From DATFVA01 sp963811905 (GTDB taxonomy: Bacteria; Bacteroidota; Ignavibacteria; Ignavibacteriales; Ignavibacteriaceae): 64,000 bases of DNA. A program made the translations under genes and the position numbers. Below are positions 32,660 through 41,652 of the stretch, one piece after another; within the stretch, counting starts at the first letter, position 1, and each line of letters starts with the position of its first letter. Below the pieces are notes generated by a model. That model ran no database searches. It saw only the letters and a program-made list of their open reading frames with translations, and was not told the DNA's origin. The stretch spans positions 1-64,000 of the forward strand of contig CAWETK010000008.1 in the NCBI GenBank assembly GCA_963811905.1. The letters run 5' to 3'.

Positions 32660-34696
32660 ATGGTTAAACCTGCAAATTTATTATTGTTCATTTTTACTGC
32701 TGCAATTCTTTCTGCTGCAATAATTTATCCACAGCAAAAGGGTGATTTTTTAACTAATGCTATGGATACTACCGTTAGCCCCGGTACAGATTTCTTTAAA
32801 TATGCTACCGGTACCTGGATGAAGGAAAATCCCATACCTGCGTCGGAGAGAAGATGGGGACTGGCAAACCTGGTTAATGAAGAAACATATGCCCGTCTTA
32901 AAGGTATTCTGCAGGAAGCCGCTTCAACAAAGTCGCCTGAAGGTACTGCAAAACAGAAGATAGGCGATTTTTATTTCACCGGTATGGATACTGTTTCAAT
33001 TGAGGATCAGGGTCTGTCTCCTATCCAGCCTGAACTTGATAAAATAGCATCTATTAATTCTAAAGAGGATTTGTTCAAAACTGCCGCTCTGCTTCAGAAT
33101 GAGGGTGTTAATGTTATGTTCGGAGTCTTTATCGACCAGGATATGAAGAACAGTGAACAGTACGCAATGTATTTATGGCAGGGGGGATTAGGACTCCCGA
33201 ACCGTGAATACTACTACCGCGATGACGACCGCACTAAGAATATCCGTAATGAATATAAAGTTCATATTGCTAATACGCTTGAGCTTCTCGGTGAGGATCA
33301 AAGCCGGGCTGATGCAGATAATAATGTGATATATAAAATTGAAAATTTTCTTGCCGATTCATCGAGGAAGCTTGAGGACCTGCGCGATCCTTACGCCAAT
33401 TATAATAAGATGTCTTTAGGCGAGCTTGAGAAAACGGCTCCGAATATCGAATGGAATATTATGTTAAAGGAAATGGGTGTTGAAAATGTGGATTCGATTA
33501 TAGTGGGACAGCCGGAGTTTGTCCGCGCACTTAATGCAGCCATCGATAAATTCAGTCTTTCCGACTGGAAAACATACCTGAAGTTTCATCTCCTTAATGA
33601 ATTCGCCGGAACACTCGGGAGCAAGTACGATAATGAAAGATTCCATTTTTATGGTACGGTGATGTCGGGCGTTACAGAACAGAAACCCCGCTGGAAACGT
33701 ATTCAGGATGCAACCGAAGGAGCTATGGGTGAGCTGCTGGGAAAGATTTACGTTGAGAAATATTATTCAGCTAAAACCAAAAAACGCTATGAGAAGATTG
33801 TTGATGACTGTATAGATGCTTTTGCGAACAGGATTAAAAACCTCGACTGGATGAGTGATTCCACCAAACAGAAAGCACTCGTCAAGCTTTATGCAGTTAC
33901 AAAGAAAGTAGGATACCCGGATAAATGGAAAGATTTTTCTGCTTTGAAGGTTGACCGCGGCTCTTTTGCAAGGAATACAATACAGGCTAACATTTTCTGG
34001 ACTAACTATTCGATCAACAAACTCGGAAAACCTGTCGATAAACTTGAATGGAATATGACACCGCAGACCTGGAATGCATATTATAATCCTTCGAATAATG
34101 AAATTGTTCTGCCGGCAGCGGCCTTTATAGTTCCCGGCGTTCCGGATTCACTTGTTGATGATGCTGTTGCTTATGCTTATGCCGGTGCTTCAACTATTAG
34201 TCACGAACTTACTCACGGTTTTGATGATGAAGGAAGGCTATTCGATGCGAAGGGAAATCTTCATAACTGGTGGACAAAAGAAGATGAGGATAAGTTCAAA
34301 GAAAAAACTAAAATGCTCGTTAGCCAGTTTAATGATTATGTTGTACTGGACAGTATGCATATCAACGGTCAGGCTACCCTGGGTGAAAATTTAGCCGACC
34401 TCGGCGGCGATGTTATAGGATGGGATGCATTTACGAAGACAAAGCAATATAAGGAAGGGAAGAAGATTGCAGGACTTACTCCCGCCCAGAGATTCTGGAT
34501 TGGTTATGCGTATTCGTGGCTGGGACATACACGTCCTGAGGCGCTTGCGCAGCAGGTATTAACTGATGTGCATTCACCAAACTTCCTTCGCGTGAATGGT
34601 CCCTTCACAGATGTTGATGCATGGTATAAGGCATTTGATATTAAACCGGATGATCCGATGTACAGAGCCCCAAAGGACCGTGTGAAGATCTGGTAG
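32660..34696 (+). CDS. M13-family zinc metallopeptidase (neprilysin/PepO-like), exported
   Basis: The 678-residue length is normal for M13. A signal peptide (AAILSAAIIYPQQ region) leads into the alpha-helical M13 N-terminal domain (SPGTDFFKYATGTWMKENPI is the conserved entry). The catalytic domain has SHELTHGFDDEG with His515, Glu516 and His519, and GENLADLGG with the third ligand Glu576. NAYYNPSNNEIVLPAAA, the substrate-strand motif, is also present. Family members cut oligopeptides of moderate length. Without a T9SS tail it is likely periplasmic. It is single-gene, between two minisatellite blocks. Confidence 0.9.
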   Translation: MVKPANLLLFIFTAAILSAAIIYPQQKGDFLTNAMDTTVSPGTDFFKYATGTWMKENPIPASERRWGLANLVNEETYARLKGILQEAASTKSPEGTAKQKIGDFYFTGMDTVSIEDQGLSPIQPELDKIASINSKEDLFKTAALLQNEGVNVMFGVFIDQDMKNSEQYAMYLWQGGLGLPNREYYYRDDDRTKNIRNEYKVHIANTLELLGEDQSRADADNNVIYKIENFLADSSRKLEDLRDPYANYNKMSLGELEKTAPNIEWNIMLKEMGVENVDSIIVGQPEFVRALNAAIDKFSLSDWKTYLKFHLLNEFAGTLGSKYDNERFHFYGTVMSGVTEQKPRWKRIQDATEGAMGELLGKIYVEKYYSAKTKKRYEKIVDDCIDAFANRIKNLDWMSDSTKQKALVKLYAVTKKVGYPDKWKDFSALKVDRGSFARNTIQANIFWTNYSINKLGKPVDKLEWNMTPQTWNAYYNPSNNEIVLPAAAFIVPGVPDSLVDDAVAYAYAGASTISHELTHGFDDEGRLFDAKGNLHNWWTKEDEDKFKEKTKMLVSQFNDYVVLDSMHINGQATLGENLADLGGDVIGWDAFTKTKQYKEGKKIAGLTPAQRFWIGYAYSWLGHTRPEALAQQVLTDVHSPNFLRVNGPFTDVDAWYKAFDIKPDDPMYRAPKDRVKIW

Positions 34697-34703
34697 GAAG
34701 AAG

Positions 34704-34840
34704 AATGATTGGGTGATTGAATGATTGGATGATTGAATGATTGGATGATTGAGTGATTGGATGATTGAATGATTGGATGATTGAATGATTGGGTGATTGG
34801 GTGATTGAGTGATTGGATGATTGAATGATTGAATGATTGA
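34704..34840. repeat. Octamer minisatellite (ATGATTGG type) after the M13 gene
   Basis: Seventeen or so imperfect 8-bp units (ATGATTGG, GTGATTGA, ATGATTGA) start 8 bp after the M13 stop codon. The array is the same kind as at 29730-29877. Confidence 0.75.
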
Positions 34841-34913
34841 ATGTCAGCCAAAGTTGCAGCAAGTCAGCTGAAGCTCGTGGCTTTTAACTAAAGCTCAATC
34901 ATTCAGTTTTCAA

Positions 34914-35960
34914 TCATTCTTCTCTATTTCGGAGGGTTATTTCATACCCTTCACTTTTAAGCATTATCCGGTTCTTGTTCAGAAATTCTTTAATTGCTTC
35001 AACGGGTATGATCTTGGTTATACCGTATTTAATGCTCTTATGATTAAACGGATATGCATCTCCTTTGTATGGAATCAAAGTGTTGTATGACTTTCCGCTG
35101 CCGAGTTTTTGAGGAGCCAGATATGTTTCTTCTTCTTCAGGTACCCACTGAACCATACCTACAAGTTCAAAGTGCGGTACGCCATCCCTTATAGCAAGTA
35201 CAAGTCCCCCGCTGAATCCCGGGTTAACAACAGCATCGACAAGAAATGAGCCCTGGCTGTCGCGGTTCGGACTGCTGACGATTGCTTTCGTTACCATCTG
35301 GTAATTGATAGGATATCCGAACAGGTAAACAAATGTTCCCCATTCGAGTTCTTTTGATTTGCCGACAGGGTAGGGAAATACAGGGATACGGAATCCCGTT
35401 TGTCCGCTGTATTTTTTCCCCAGTATTGCTATATCTGCCTGATCGTCTTTTGCAAGCAGTTCAACTTCACTTCCTTCAGGGAAACCTGCAACATAAATTG
35501 TTTCTTTGTCGCGTATAGAGATAGTCTCGATGTATGGTGAAGTGCTGCCGTCGGGATCCTCCCTGTATGCCACAACAGTATCAGGAAAACTTACAATATG
35601 TGCGCACGTAATTAATGCTATCGCCCCGTTCTCGGATGACACGGTGAATGCAGTGCCGGATAATGAATTGTTCCCGAATTCTTCGGTGGCTGCTTTTTCT
35701 TTCAGCACGTCATCATTAAGCATTTTATAAGTGATCTGCTCGTCCGGACTGAACTTGTAGATCTTATAAAAGATTGTACAGTTTATCCTCTGAACGCTTT
35801 CGCTTATTCTTTCAAGTTCAGGTGAAGATGACTTATACGGGAATTCACTGTCGTACTTGCCGTCGTTGAGAGTGGGATACACGGATTTAAGCGAAGGAGA
35901 ACAGGAATTAAGAAGAAGAGTAATAAAAATAAAAGGCAGCAGCTTTTTTAACATAACCAT
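34914..35960 (-). CDS. Lipoprotein trypsin-like serine protease (S1/Deg-type fold)
   Basis: The 348-residue protein begins with a lipoprotein signal (ITLLLNSC). The chymotrypsin-like triad is visible: His121 in TCAHIV, Asp176 in QADIAIL and Ser250 in NPGFSGGLVL, with GTAFTV before the His as usual. There is no PDZ domain, unlike DegP. A longer C-terminal tail (GITKIIPVEAIKEFLNKN) follows. It likely acts in the periplasm, anchored by lipid to the outer or inner membrane. Two possible ATG starts (35960, 35954) differ by two residues. It is a single gene in a repeat-rich stretch. Confidence 0.85.
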   Translation of the reverse strand: MVMLKKLLPFIFITLLLNSCSPSLKSVYPTLNDGKYDSEFPYKSSSPELERISESVQRINCTIFYKIYKFSPDEQITYKMLNDDVLKEKAATEEFGNNSLSGTAFTVSSENGAIALITCAHIVSFPDTVVAYREDPDGSTSPYIETISIRDKETIYVAGFPEGSEVELLAKDDQADIAILGKKYSGQTGFRIPVFPYPVGKSKELEWGTFVYLFGYPINYQMVTKAIVSSPNRDSQGSFLVDAVVNPGFSGGLVLAIRDGVPHFELVGMVQWVPEEEETYLAPQKLGSGKSYNTLIPYKGDAYPFNHKSIKYGITKIIPVEAIKEFLNKNRIMLKSEGYEITLRNREE

Positions 35961-36831
35961 CCCGGAAAAGATTGTATAAATCTAAGGAGAAAGTGGGTAA
36001 AGTAGCAAGTGGAGGGAGGAGGAATGGAGTGGGGGAGGGATGGAGGAGTGGAGCGTCCGAGTGTTGGGCGAACCGCGAATCTGTAATGCCGGGATATAAA
36101 GGAGTCTGACTAAGAAGGAAGAAGTCTTCAGAATTCGAAAAGATTTCTCGGTCGAAGACTCCCTCGAAATGACATTGTCTTACGAAATGACAGGGGTTTC
36201 TTTTTAGTCAACCCCCTAGACCGTCGAACTAGCAATCATTTGAGGCAGTCGAATCTTTTTAATTAGCTAAAATGTACTGGAGGATGATGTTGTTGATAAT
36301 ATCAATTAGAATTTCATAAATGAAATTAATACATCGTTGAACTTGCAATCATTTGACAGAATTTCATAAATGAAATTCCTACACCATTCTTGCACTCATT
36401 TCACACAGTTACATTTACACAGCATAGCTAAAACTGATATAGTTCGCCCAATCTTTTAATCTTTGAATCTTTCCCCGCAAACTTGTCAGCCTCTGGCTGA
36501 GCGGTCCCGCTGTAGATACCGAATTAAACGATCACCGGCATTTCGAGGACTCAAGGTTTCGTCCGGCAGCTGCCGAACTCAACAATCATTCAATCATTCA
36601 ATCTTAGCGCGGCATAGCCGGCAACCAAAAGCAACCTTAAATAGGAAGCTCTATAAATTATTGAACATTCTTGGATTTCGGTGGCTTCGATACAGCCCGC
36701 CTAAGATTGAAGGCGAGGGCGGGCCACTCAGCCACCGCTATACGTTACAAACTATTGTGAGTTCTAATATCTTGACCAAAAAACAAAAATCTGACTGAGG
36801 ATACTATTCAATCATTCAATCATTTAATCTA
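35961..36831. other. Long repeat-rich spacer without a gene
   Basis: From left to right: an inverted GTCATTTCGA-family hairpin element (36141-36173); a diverged TTGCAATCATTTGA-AATCTTTTTAATTAGC tail; two palindromes GAATTTCATAAATGAAATT[A/C] (36309-36328, 36359-36378); ATTGAATG octamers in complement (36583-36604, 36806-36827); and a long hairpin GGTGGCT...AGCCACC (36680-36736) with an inner GCCCGCC/GGCGGGC. A 111-codon frame at 36463-36798 crosses these repeats and is not credible. Confidence 0.55.
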
Positions 36832-39798
36832 TTATTTCAGCAACATCATCTTTTTACTCGAGACAAAATCCTTTGCTCTCAGCCTGTATATGTAAATTCC
36901 GCTGGCGACTTTTTCACCATTGGAATTTAACCCGTTCCAGGTTACTGTATGCTGGCCGGGATTTTCGACAACATTATTAACGACGCTCTGGATTCTTCTG
37001 CCGAGAATATCGAAAATTTCAAGAGTAACATTTTCTTTCTGCTTCAGCTGATAAGTAATAACCGTCGACGGATTAAAAGGATTCGGGTAGTTCTGGTACA
37101 ACGCATACTCGTACGGCTGAAGTGAAATATTTTCAGAATTAATCTTTGCAAAATCCTCTGTGCCGATAATGATCCTGAAATGACTTTTCCCGTTTCCGCC
37201 TGCTGCCGCTTCAACAGTCCCGCTGCTCATATCCAGCGGTATTTCCCTGTCACGGTCGAGCATCCATATATTAAAGTTTTCCGGCAATGCAGAGAGCCTG
37301 TCCAATGCGAGGTTAAATAACTGTCCGGCCTCTTTGGTCTCAACTGTGAAGTCCCAGAACGCTCCGTCTTTAGAAACCGGAACAGCATTCCGTGCAAAAT
37401 AATTTTTACCGTGTTCTAATAAAACCTTTATATCATCTTTTATAGCAGGAGGCTTTATAACATCGAACTTATCGAGACCGTCCTTAGCTCCTTCTTTCAT
37501 CGAAACATAATTCATCTGATCCTTTTCTCCTGATGAATTCAGGAATGCTTTTATCTGCACAAGGAATTCATCATCTTTTTCTGAAGCAAACAGATCTGAA
37601 TTCTGTTTTTTGCCGAGGGAGACATTCGGGTTGACATTAAGGCTGATGATTGTACTCAGGGGATTATATACCCAGTATCCTTCCCATGGCTCAACTATAA
37701 GCTGATCCAGTTCATACTCCTGTGTATCGGGATTCCACCTGAGAGGCGCCTGCAGCAGTAAATTTGAATTTTCAATAGATAACCAATCGACAGGGAAGGC
37801 AAAAGGATTGCCTATCTGGTTATACCCGGGTTCTATTGTAACAGTATAATTGTTGAAGGACGGAACGCTGAGTGAATTGTCCATATCAAATGTTTTCCCG
37901 TCTTTATTTATCAGCCAGAAAGCAGATCCGGGAACAACTCCGCCGGTGATAGAATTATATTCGGCGTAATCATTTAATTCAGGATCCCAGCGGAAAATTC
38001 TCCAGGCAGTCGGATCGTATGGTCCGTAGTCATCCTGAAAAACAGAATCGATCTGCGGTGAATTGATTACGAGGGGGACGGTGAACATCTGGTATTCAGC
38101 CTGCCTGACCGTATCCGGAAAATTCATTTGCGGGACTGTTACCTGTATAGATGCCGGGTTTGTATCGGGATTCAGAGAAGGATAAGTTGTAATTGAAAGC
38201 CCGTCGTTAAATTCAACATAAAACTGAATGCCGGTGACTGTAGAGAATGCTGACGGGATATTAAAGGTATAATTATTCCCTGTGTTTGAAAGAGTGTCCT
38301 GCTGGAATACAAGATCACCTGTTTTCCTGTAATAAATGTTGCTGGATAAATACTGCGTCAGGGCCGGCGGGGTTATATTCAGGTTCACAGACTGTCCTAC
38401 GCCCGGCGGCGTAGGTACCTGCACAACAATGGAAGAAAGTCCTGTTCCACTTAAAAGTATCGAATCAGGATTGTTCAGTGCACTGCTGTATACAACAAGG
38501 CTTGCGGTTTTTAATCCCGAAGTATCGGGAGAAAAACTTACATTCAGATTGAGGAAACCAAAAAGGTGAAGGGTATCTCCATCTACCGATGGTGAAAATG
38601 AAAAACTTGAGGCATCAATCCCGGTGATCCGTGCGCTGTCTATAAGCATATCCGCAAATCCCGGGTTAATGAGTGAAACAGTCTGATTGGAAATGAGTCC
38701 CACGTCTATTGAACCGAAATTAAGAACTGAATCGGAGAATACTAATTCGGATTGTGTGCCTGTTCCCGAGAAAAATACTGTATCAGGGGATGTGGTTGCA
38801 TCACTTTCTATTTCCATATAGCCTGTTTTTAATCCCGGGTATATCGGTATAAATACAAATTCCATATCTGCCGATTGGAGTGCCGTTACGCTGTCAAGAG
38901 GGAAGCCGGATATTATTCCGAATGCTCCGCTTGTATCATTTACAAAATTTAAATTAAATATATGAAGATTAGACTGGCTTGTATTGTTGAATGAAACGGT
39001 CATCGAATCAACGGAAACCACCGGGGTGGTTCCGAAGTCAACCGGGCTGGGAGTTACACTGAATTTGGGTGAAGGAAGCTTTACAACAAATGCGTCATCG
39101 TTAAGCCCGGTGAGTGTAAGAGTACCGAACTGACCGTTCAGAAAAAATCTGCCGCATCCGTATATATCGCCCCGGGAATCATTGGCAATACCTCCCGCAT
39201 CGCTGCTGTTAAGCAGTCCCGCTCTTGTTCCCCATAACTTTATGCCTGTATTTGAATATCGGGCAAAATAAATGTCATCCAGTTCGCCTGATGTTAAATC
39301 CTGTGAGACAGATGCAATAAGGCAAATATTCCCGGCCGCATCCAGATCTATTTCCCTGGAATCATTGTAATAAAGGCTTGCATGATCCTGAACAGCCCAG
39401 CTCACAAGTCCGTTCTGATCACACTTTGCAATAAAAATATCGGAACTTTCCTGTCCGTAAAGCACATAAGTTCCAAAATTAGCCATAACCGAAAAAGACC
39501 CGGTGAATAAAATATTATTATCTTTATCTATCCTGATATCCCGGCCGTATGCATATGAATTGCTTGAGTCGCTGATCACCTGTAAAGCCCAGTTGAAGTT
39601 TCCAAGCGCATCATACTTTGCAAGGAATATATCCTGATCAGTCCCGTCCCAGCTGCTTACTAATGTAGTATCCCTAATTGAAGTAGAGTCGCCGAACGTT
39701 ATAACGTTACTGAAAGATCCTGTTATGAAAACGTTATCGTTATTATCTGTTCTTACACCATAAGAATAAATTGTAGAAACTTGATCCCCCCGTCGCAT
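36832..39798 (-). CDS. SBBP-repeat T9SS protein, C-terminal part (frameshifted continuation)
   Basis: The frame carries SBBP-type propeller repeats (DNNDNVFITGSFSNVITFGD, DKDNNILFTGSFSVMANFG), then two choice-of-anchor-D/ASH-like Ig domains (VDFGTTPVVSVDSMTVSFNN; LNFGSIDVGLISNQTVSL). A large beta-sandwich region (about 500-880) and the T9SS domain (LYQNYPNPFNPSTVITYQLK, VASGIYIYRL) follow. It lacks a signal peptide because the start of the gene is in the other frame at 39743-40483. A run of six C (39786-39791), where five would keep the frame, splits the gene. It is the last gene of the minus-strand block. Confidence 0.75.
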   Translation of the reverse strand: MRRGDQVSTIYSYGVRTDNNDNVFITGSFSNVITFGDSTSIRDTTLVSSWDGTDQDIFLAKYDALGNFNWALQVISDSSNSYAYGRDIRIDKDNNILFTGSFSVMANFGTYVLYGQESSDIFIAKCDQNGLVSWAVQDHASLYYNDSREIDLDAAGNICLIASVSQDLTSGELDDIYFARYSNTGIKLWGTRAGLLNSSDAGGIANDSRGDIYGCGRFFLNGQFGTLTLTGLNDDAFVVKLPSPKFSVTPSPVDFGTTPVVSVDSMTVSFNNTSQSNLHIFNLNFVNDTSGAFGIISGFPLDSVTALQSADMEFVFIPIYPGLKTGYMEIESDATTSPDTVFFSGTGTQSELVFSDSVLNFGSIDVGLISNQTVSLINPGFADMLIDSARITGIDASSFSFSPSVDGDTLHLFGFLNLNVSFSPDTSGLKTASLVVYSSALNNPDSILLSGTGLSSIVVQVPTPPGVGQSVNLNITPPALTQYLSSNIYYRKTGDLVFQQDTLSNTGNNYTFNIPSAFSTVTGIQFYVEFNDGLSITTYPSLNPDTNPASIQVTVPQMNFPDTVRQAEYQMFTVPLVINSPQIDSVFQDDYGPYDPTAWRIFRWDPELNDYAEYNSITGGVVPGSAFWLINKDGKTFDMDNSLSVPSFNNYTVTIEPGYNQIGNPFAFPVDWLSIENSNLLLQAPLRWNPDTQEYELDQLIVEPWEGYWVYNPLSTIISLNVNPNVSLGKKQNSDLFASEKDDEFLVQIKAFLNSSGEKDQMNYVSMKEGAKDGLDKFDVIKPPAIKDDIKVLLEHGKNYFARNAVPVSKDGAFWDFTVETKEAGQLFNLALDRLSALPENFNIWMLDRDREIPLDMSSGTVEAAAGGNGKSHFRIIIGTEDFAKINSENISLQPYEYALYQNYPNPFNPSTVITYQLKQKENVTLEIFDILGRRIQSVVNNVVENPGQHTVTWNGLNSNGEKVASGIYIYRLRAKDFVSSKKMMLLK

Positions 39799-40483
39799 TA
39801 ATGGCTGTCTTTACCCATTGTTCAGTACCCGACTGATCATATTTTACAACATAGATGTCACCGTAAGGGTTGGCTGATTGAACTATATAAGGTCCGAATT
39901 GAGCGAACTGGGTATATGTGCCTGTAACAATAATATTGTTCTGATTATCCGTAGTAACTTCATATCCGTAATCATAGCTTTGTCCGCCGCCCTGGCGTAC
40001 CCATTGAAAAATTCCGTCGCTGCTGTACTTTGCTGTAAAGATATCGTAATTGCCGAAAGAGTTCAGCGTCGTGGTCCCGAATATCGCAACACCATTGAAT
40101 ATCCCGGTTACGATTACATTGCCGAGGTTATCTGTTGTAACGCTGTACGGCTGATCATAGCTGGTACCGCCGGCACTTACTGCCCAGAGTACTGTTCCGG
40201 TATTTGAGTATTTGGCAATATAAATGTCGCCCGCTCCGGAGGGATTAAGAGTGTAGCTTCCGAAAGTTGCAATGCCGTCATAGTAGCCTGTTACAACTAT
40301 GTTCCCGTCGATATCGACTGCAAGATCGGTTGCCCCGTCGTAACCGTCACTGCCGCCGCTTTCTGCCCACAGAAATGCAGGCGGCGCTCCCGGAAGTATT
40401 TGAGCAGGCACATCAGCAGTTACGGCTGCAAGAAAAAGTATAATTAAAATCTGAATTAAATTATTTTGTATTTGTTTCTTCAT
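39743..40483 (-). pseudogene. SBBP-repeat T9SS protein, N-terminal part (frameshifted)
   Basis: The ATG at 40483 starts MKKQIQNNLIQILIILFLAA and a signal peptide ending VPAQ; a TTG 12 bp earlier is less likely. Four SBBP repeats follow (DIDGNIVVTGYYDGIATFG, DNLGNVIVTGIFNGVAIFG, DNQNNIIVTGTYTQFAQFG). After INATGG the frame runs off into a stop. With five instead of six G on the coding strand it would read INATGDQVSTIYSYGVRTDN, a proper continuation of the repeat in the gene at 36832-39798. The complete protein would have about 1,217 residues. Its start is 29 bp from the outer-membrane protein gene upstream. Confidence 0.75.
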
Positions 40484-40512
40484 TATAAACACCAATTTTA
40501 TTTGATAACCTG

Positions 40513-41619
40513 CTACAGTTTAAACCTGATTCCGGCACTTATTTGATAATTACTGATATCGGATTTTCCGCTGGCACTACCGATTGCGTATTTCAGGAAT
40601 ACAGGGACAGAAACCGAAGGCGATAAGGTAAATAGAGGAGACAGACTTACTCCGTAAAGTGTGTATCCCGAATTTTTGCTTGCTGTTTTTTCATAGATGC
40701 TTGTGAATATACCGTAGCCCAGAGAAAAACTACTTCTGATCCTCTGGTTATAAGCGGCGCCTATATAAACCTGGTTGGGAGTAATCTTTTCATTATCATA
40801 CACTGTATAAGTCCCTTTGAGCTGATCCAGCGCAACGTCCCTGTATAATAAGTAAAACGCCAGGTAATCGAATGAGAAGAACTGCTGATACCTTGCATTA
40901 AAGATCAGCCTGTTGCCGGTAGAAAAAATTTCTTTGCCGTTAAGTTTATCACTTCCGTAAAATATCCCGGTGAAGTCGCCTGTAAGCGTCTGGGTTTCAC
41001 TTAGTTTTATATCAATCCCGGCAGTCAGTGAAACTTCATTGGAAGGAGTGTACTTATCGCTGGTATCGGCAAGAGGCTGGTATTCAGATTTAACCTGGTA
41101 TGAAATTCCTGCCCCGATAACTGCATCGTCGCTAAGAGGGTGAAGCCACGTAACGCCGAGAAAAGCATTCAGTCCCTGTCCGAAATTTGAAGTGCGTAAT
41201 CCAAAGAGTTCCTGGCTGATAACCTGGGAGACTGCAAATTCTTCCCGCTTAAGTTTTGTCTTACCGCTCGGAATATTGACTCCACCGTCAAAAGTCAGGT
41301 TCTGATCAGGCAGCTTCTGTTTAATGATGAGCTGCAGATCTGATAAGCCGCTGAGGTTATTTGTAGCATTCCCGAAATTTGTAGCTACTGATGCGTACCT
41401 TGTAACAAGACCTAGCGATGTATTTTGAAGCGGATTATATCCTGCAGAAATTATACTGGTGAATTCAGAAAAATCGGTACTGTCATTAAGCGACCAGTTT
41501 TCGTACACCGGCATCAGATTAATCGTTGCAGAAGGCTGTTCGGAATAAACGTCCTGCGGAAAAGCTTCGGCAGTGAGCAGCAAGATCAATAAAACATAAA
41601 ACTTTACAATTCGTTTCAT
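40513..41619 (-). CDS. Outer-membrane beta-barrel protein, unknown substrate
   Basis: The 368-residue protein has a signal peptide (ILLLTAEAFPQ). The rest alternates short amphipathic strands and turns (LGLVTRYASVATNFG, FDYLAFYLLYRDVAL, VYIGAAYNQRIRSSFSLGYG), ending ISAGIRFKL, a typical barrel end with a terminal hydrophobic/aromatic pattern. No plug or TonB box is seen. It resembles transporter-like or DUF-type Bacteroidota barrels. Lying between CsgG/TPR proteins and the SBBP protein in the same operon-like row suggests it is the outer-membrane part of this envelope module (inference). Confidence 0.65.
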   Translation of the reverse strand: MKRIVKFYVLLILLLTAEAFPQDVYSEQPSATINLMPVYENWSLNDSTDFSEFTSIISAGYNPLQNTSLGLVTRYASVATNFGNATNNLSGLSDLQLIIKQKLPDQNLTFDGGVNIPSGKTKLKREEFAVSQVISQELFGLRTSNFGQGLNAFLGVTWLHPLSDDAVIGAGISYQVKSEYQPLADTSDKYTPSNEVSLTAGIDIKLSETQTLTGDFTGIFYGSDKLNGKEIFSTGNRLIFNARYQQFFSFDYLAFYLLYRDVALDQLKGTYTVYDNEKITPNQVYIGAAYNQRIRSSFSLGYGIFTSIYEKTASKNSGYTLYGVSLSPLFTLSPSVSVPVFLKYAIGSASGKSDISNYQISAGIRFKL

Positions 41620-41652
41620 ATTTGAAATTCCTATTATTAAAAACTGAGTTCT

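Noticed and set aside
36463..36798. A 111-codon plus-strand frame
   Set aside because: It runs through dispersed hairpin and octamer repeats, has no ribosome-binding site and no domain-like composition.
39780..39798. Programmed frameshifting at the six-G run
   Set aside because: No downstream pseudoknot or stimulatory element noticed, and four other genes in the window show simple one-base breaks, so error or mutation is more economical.
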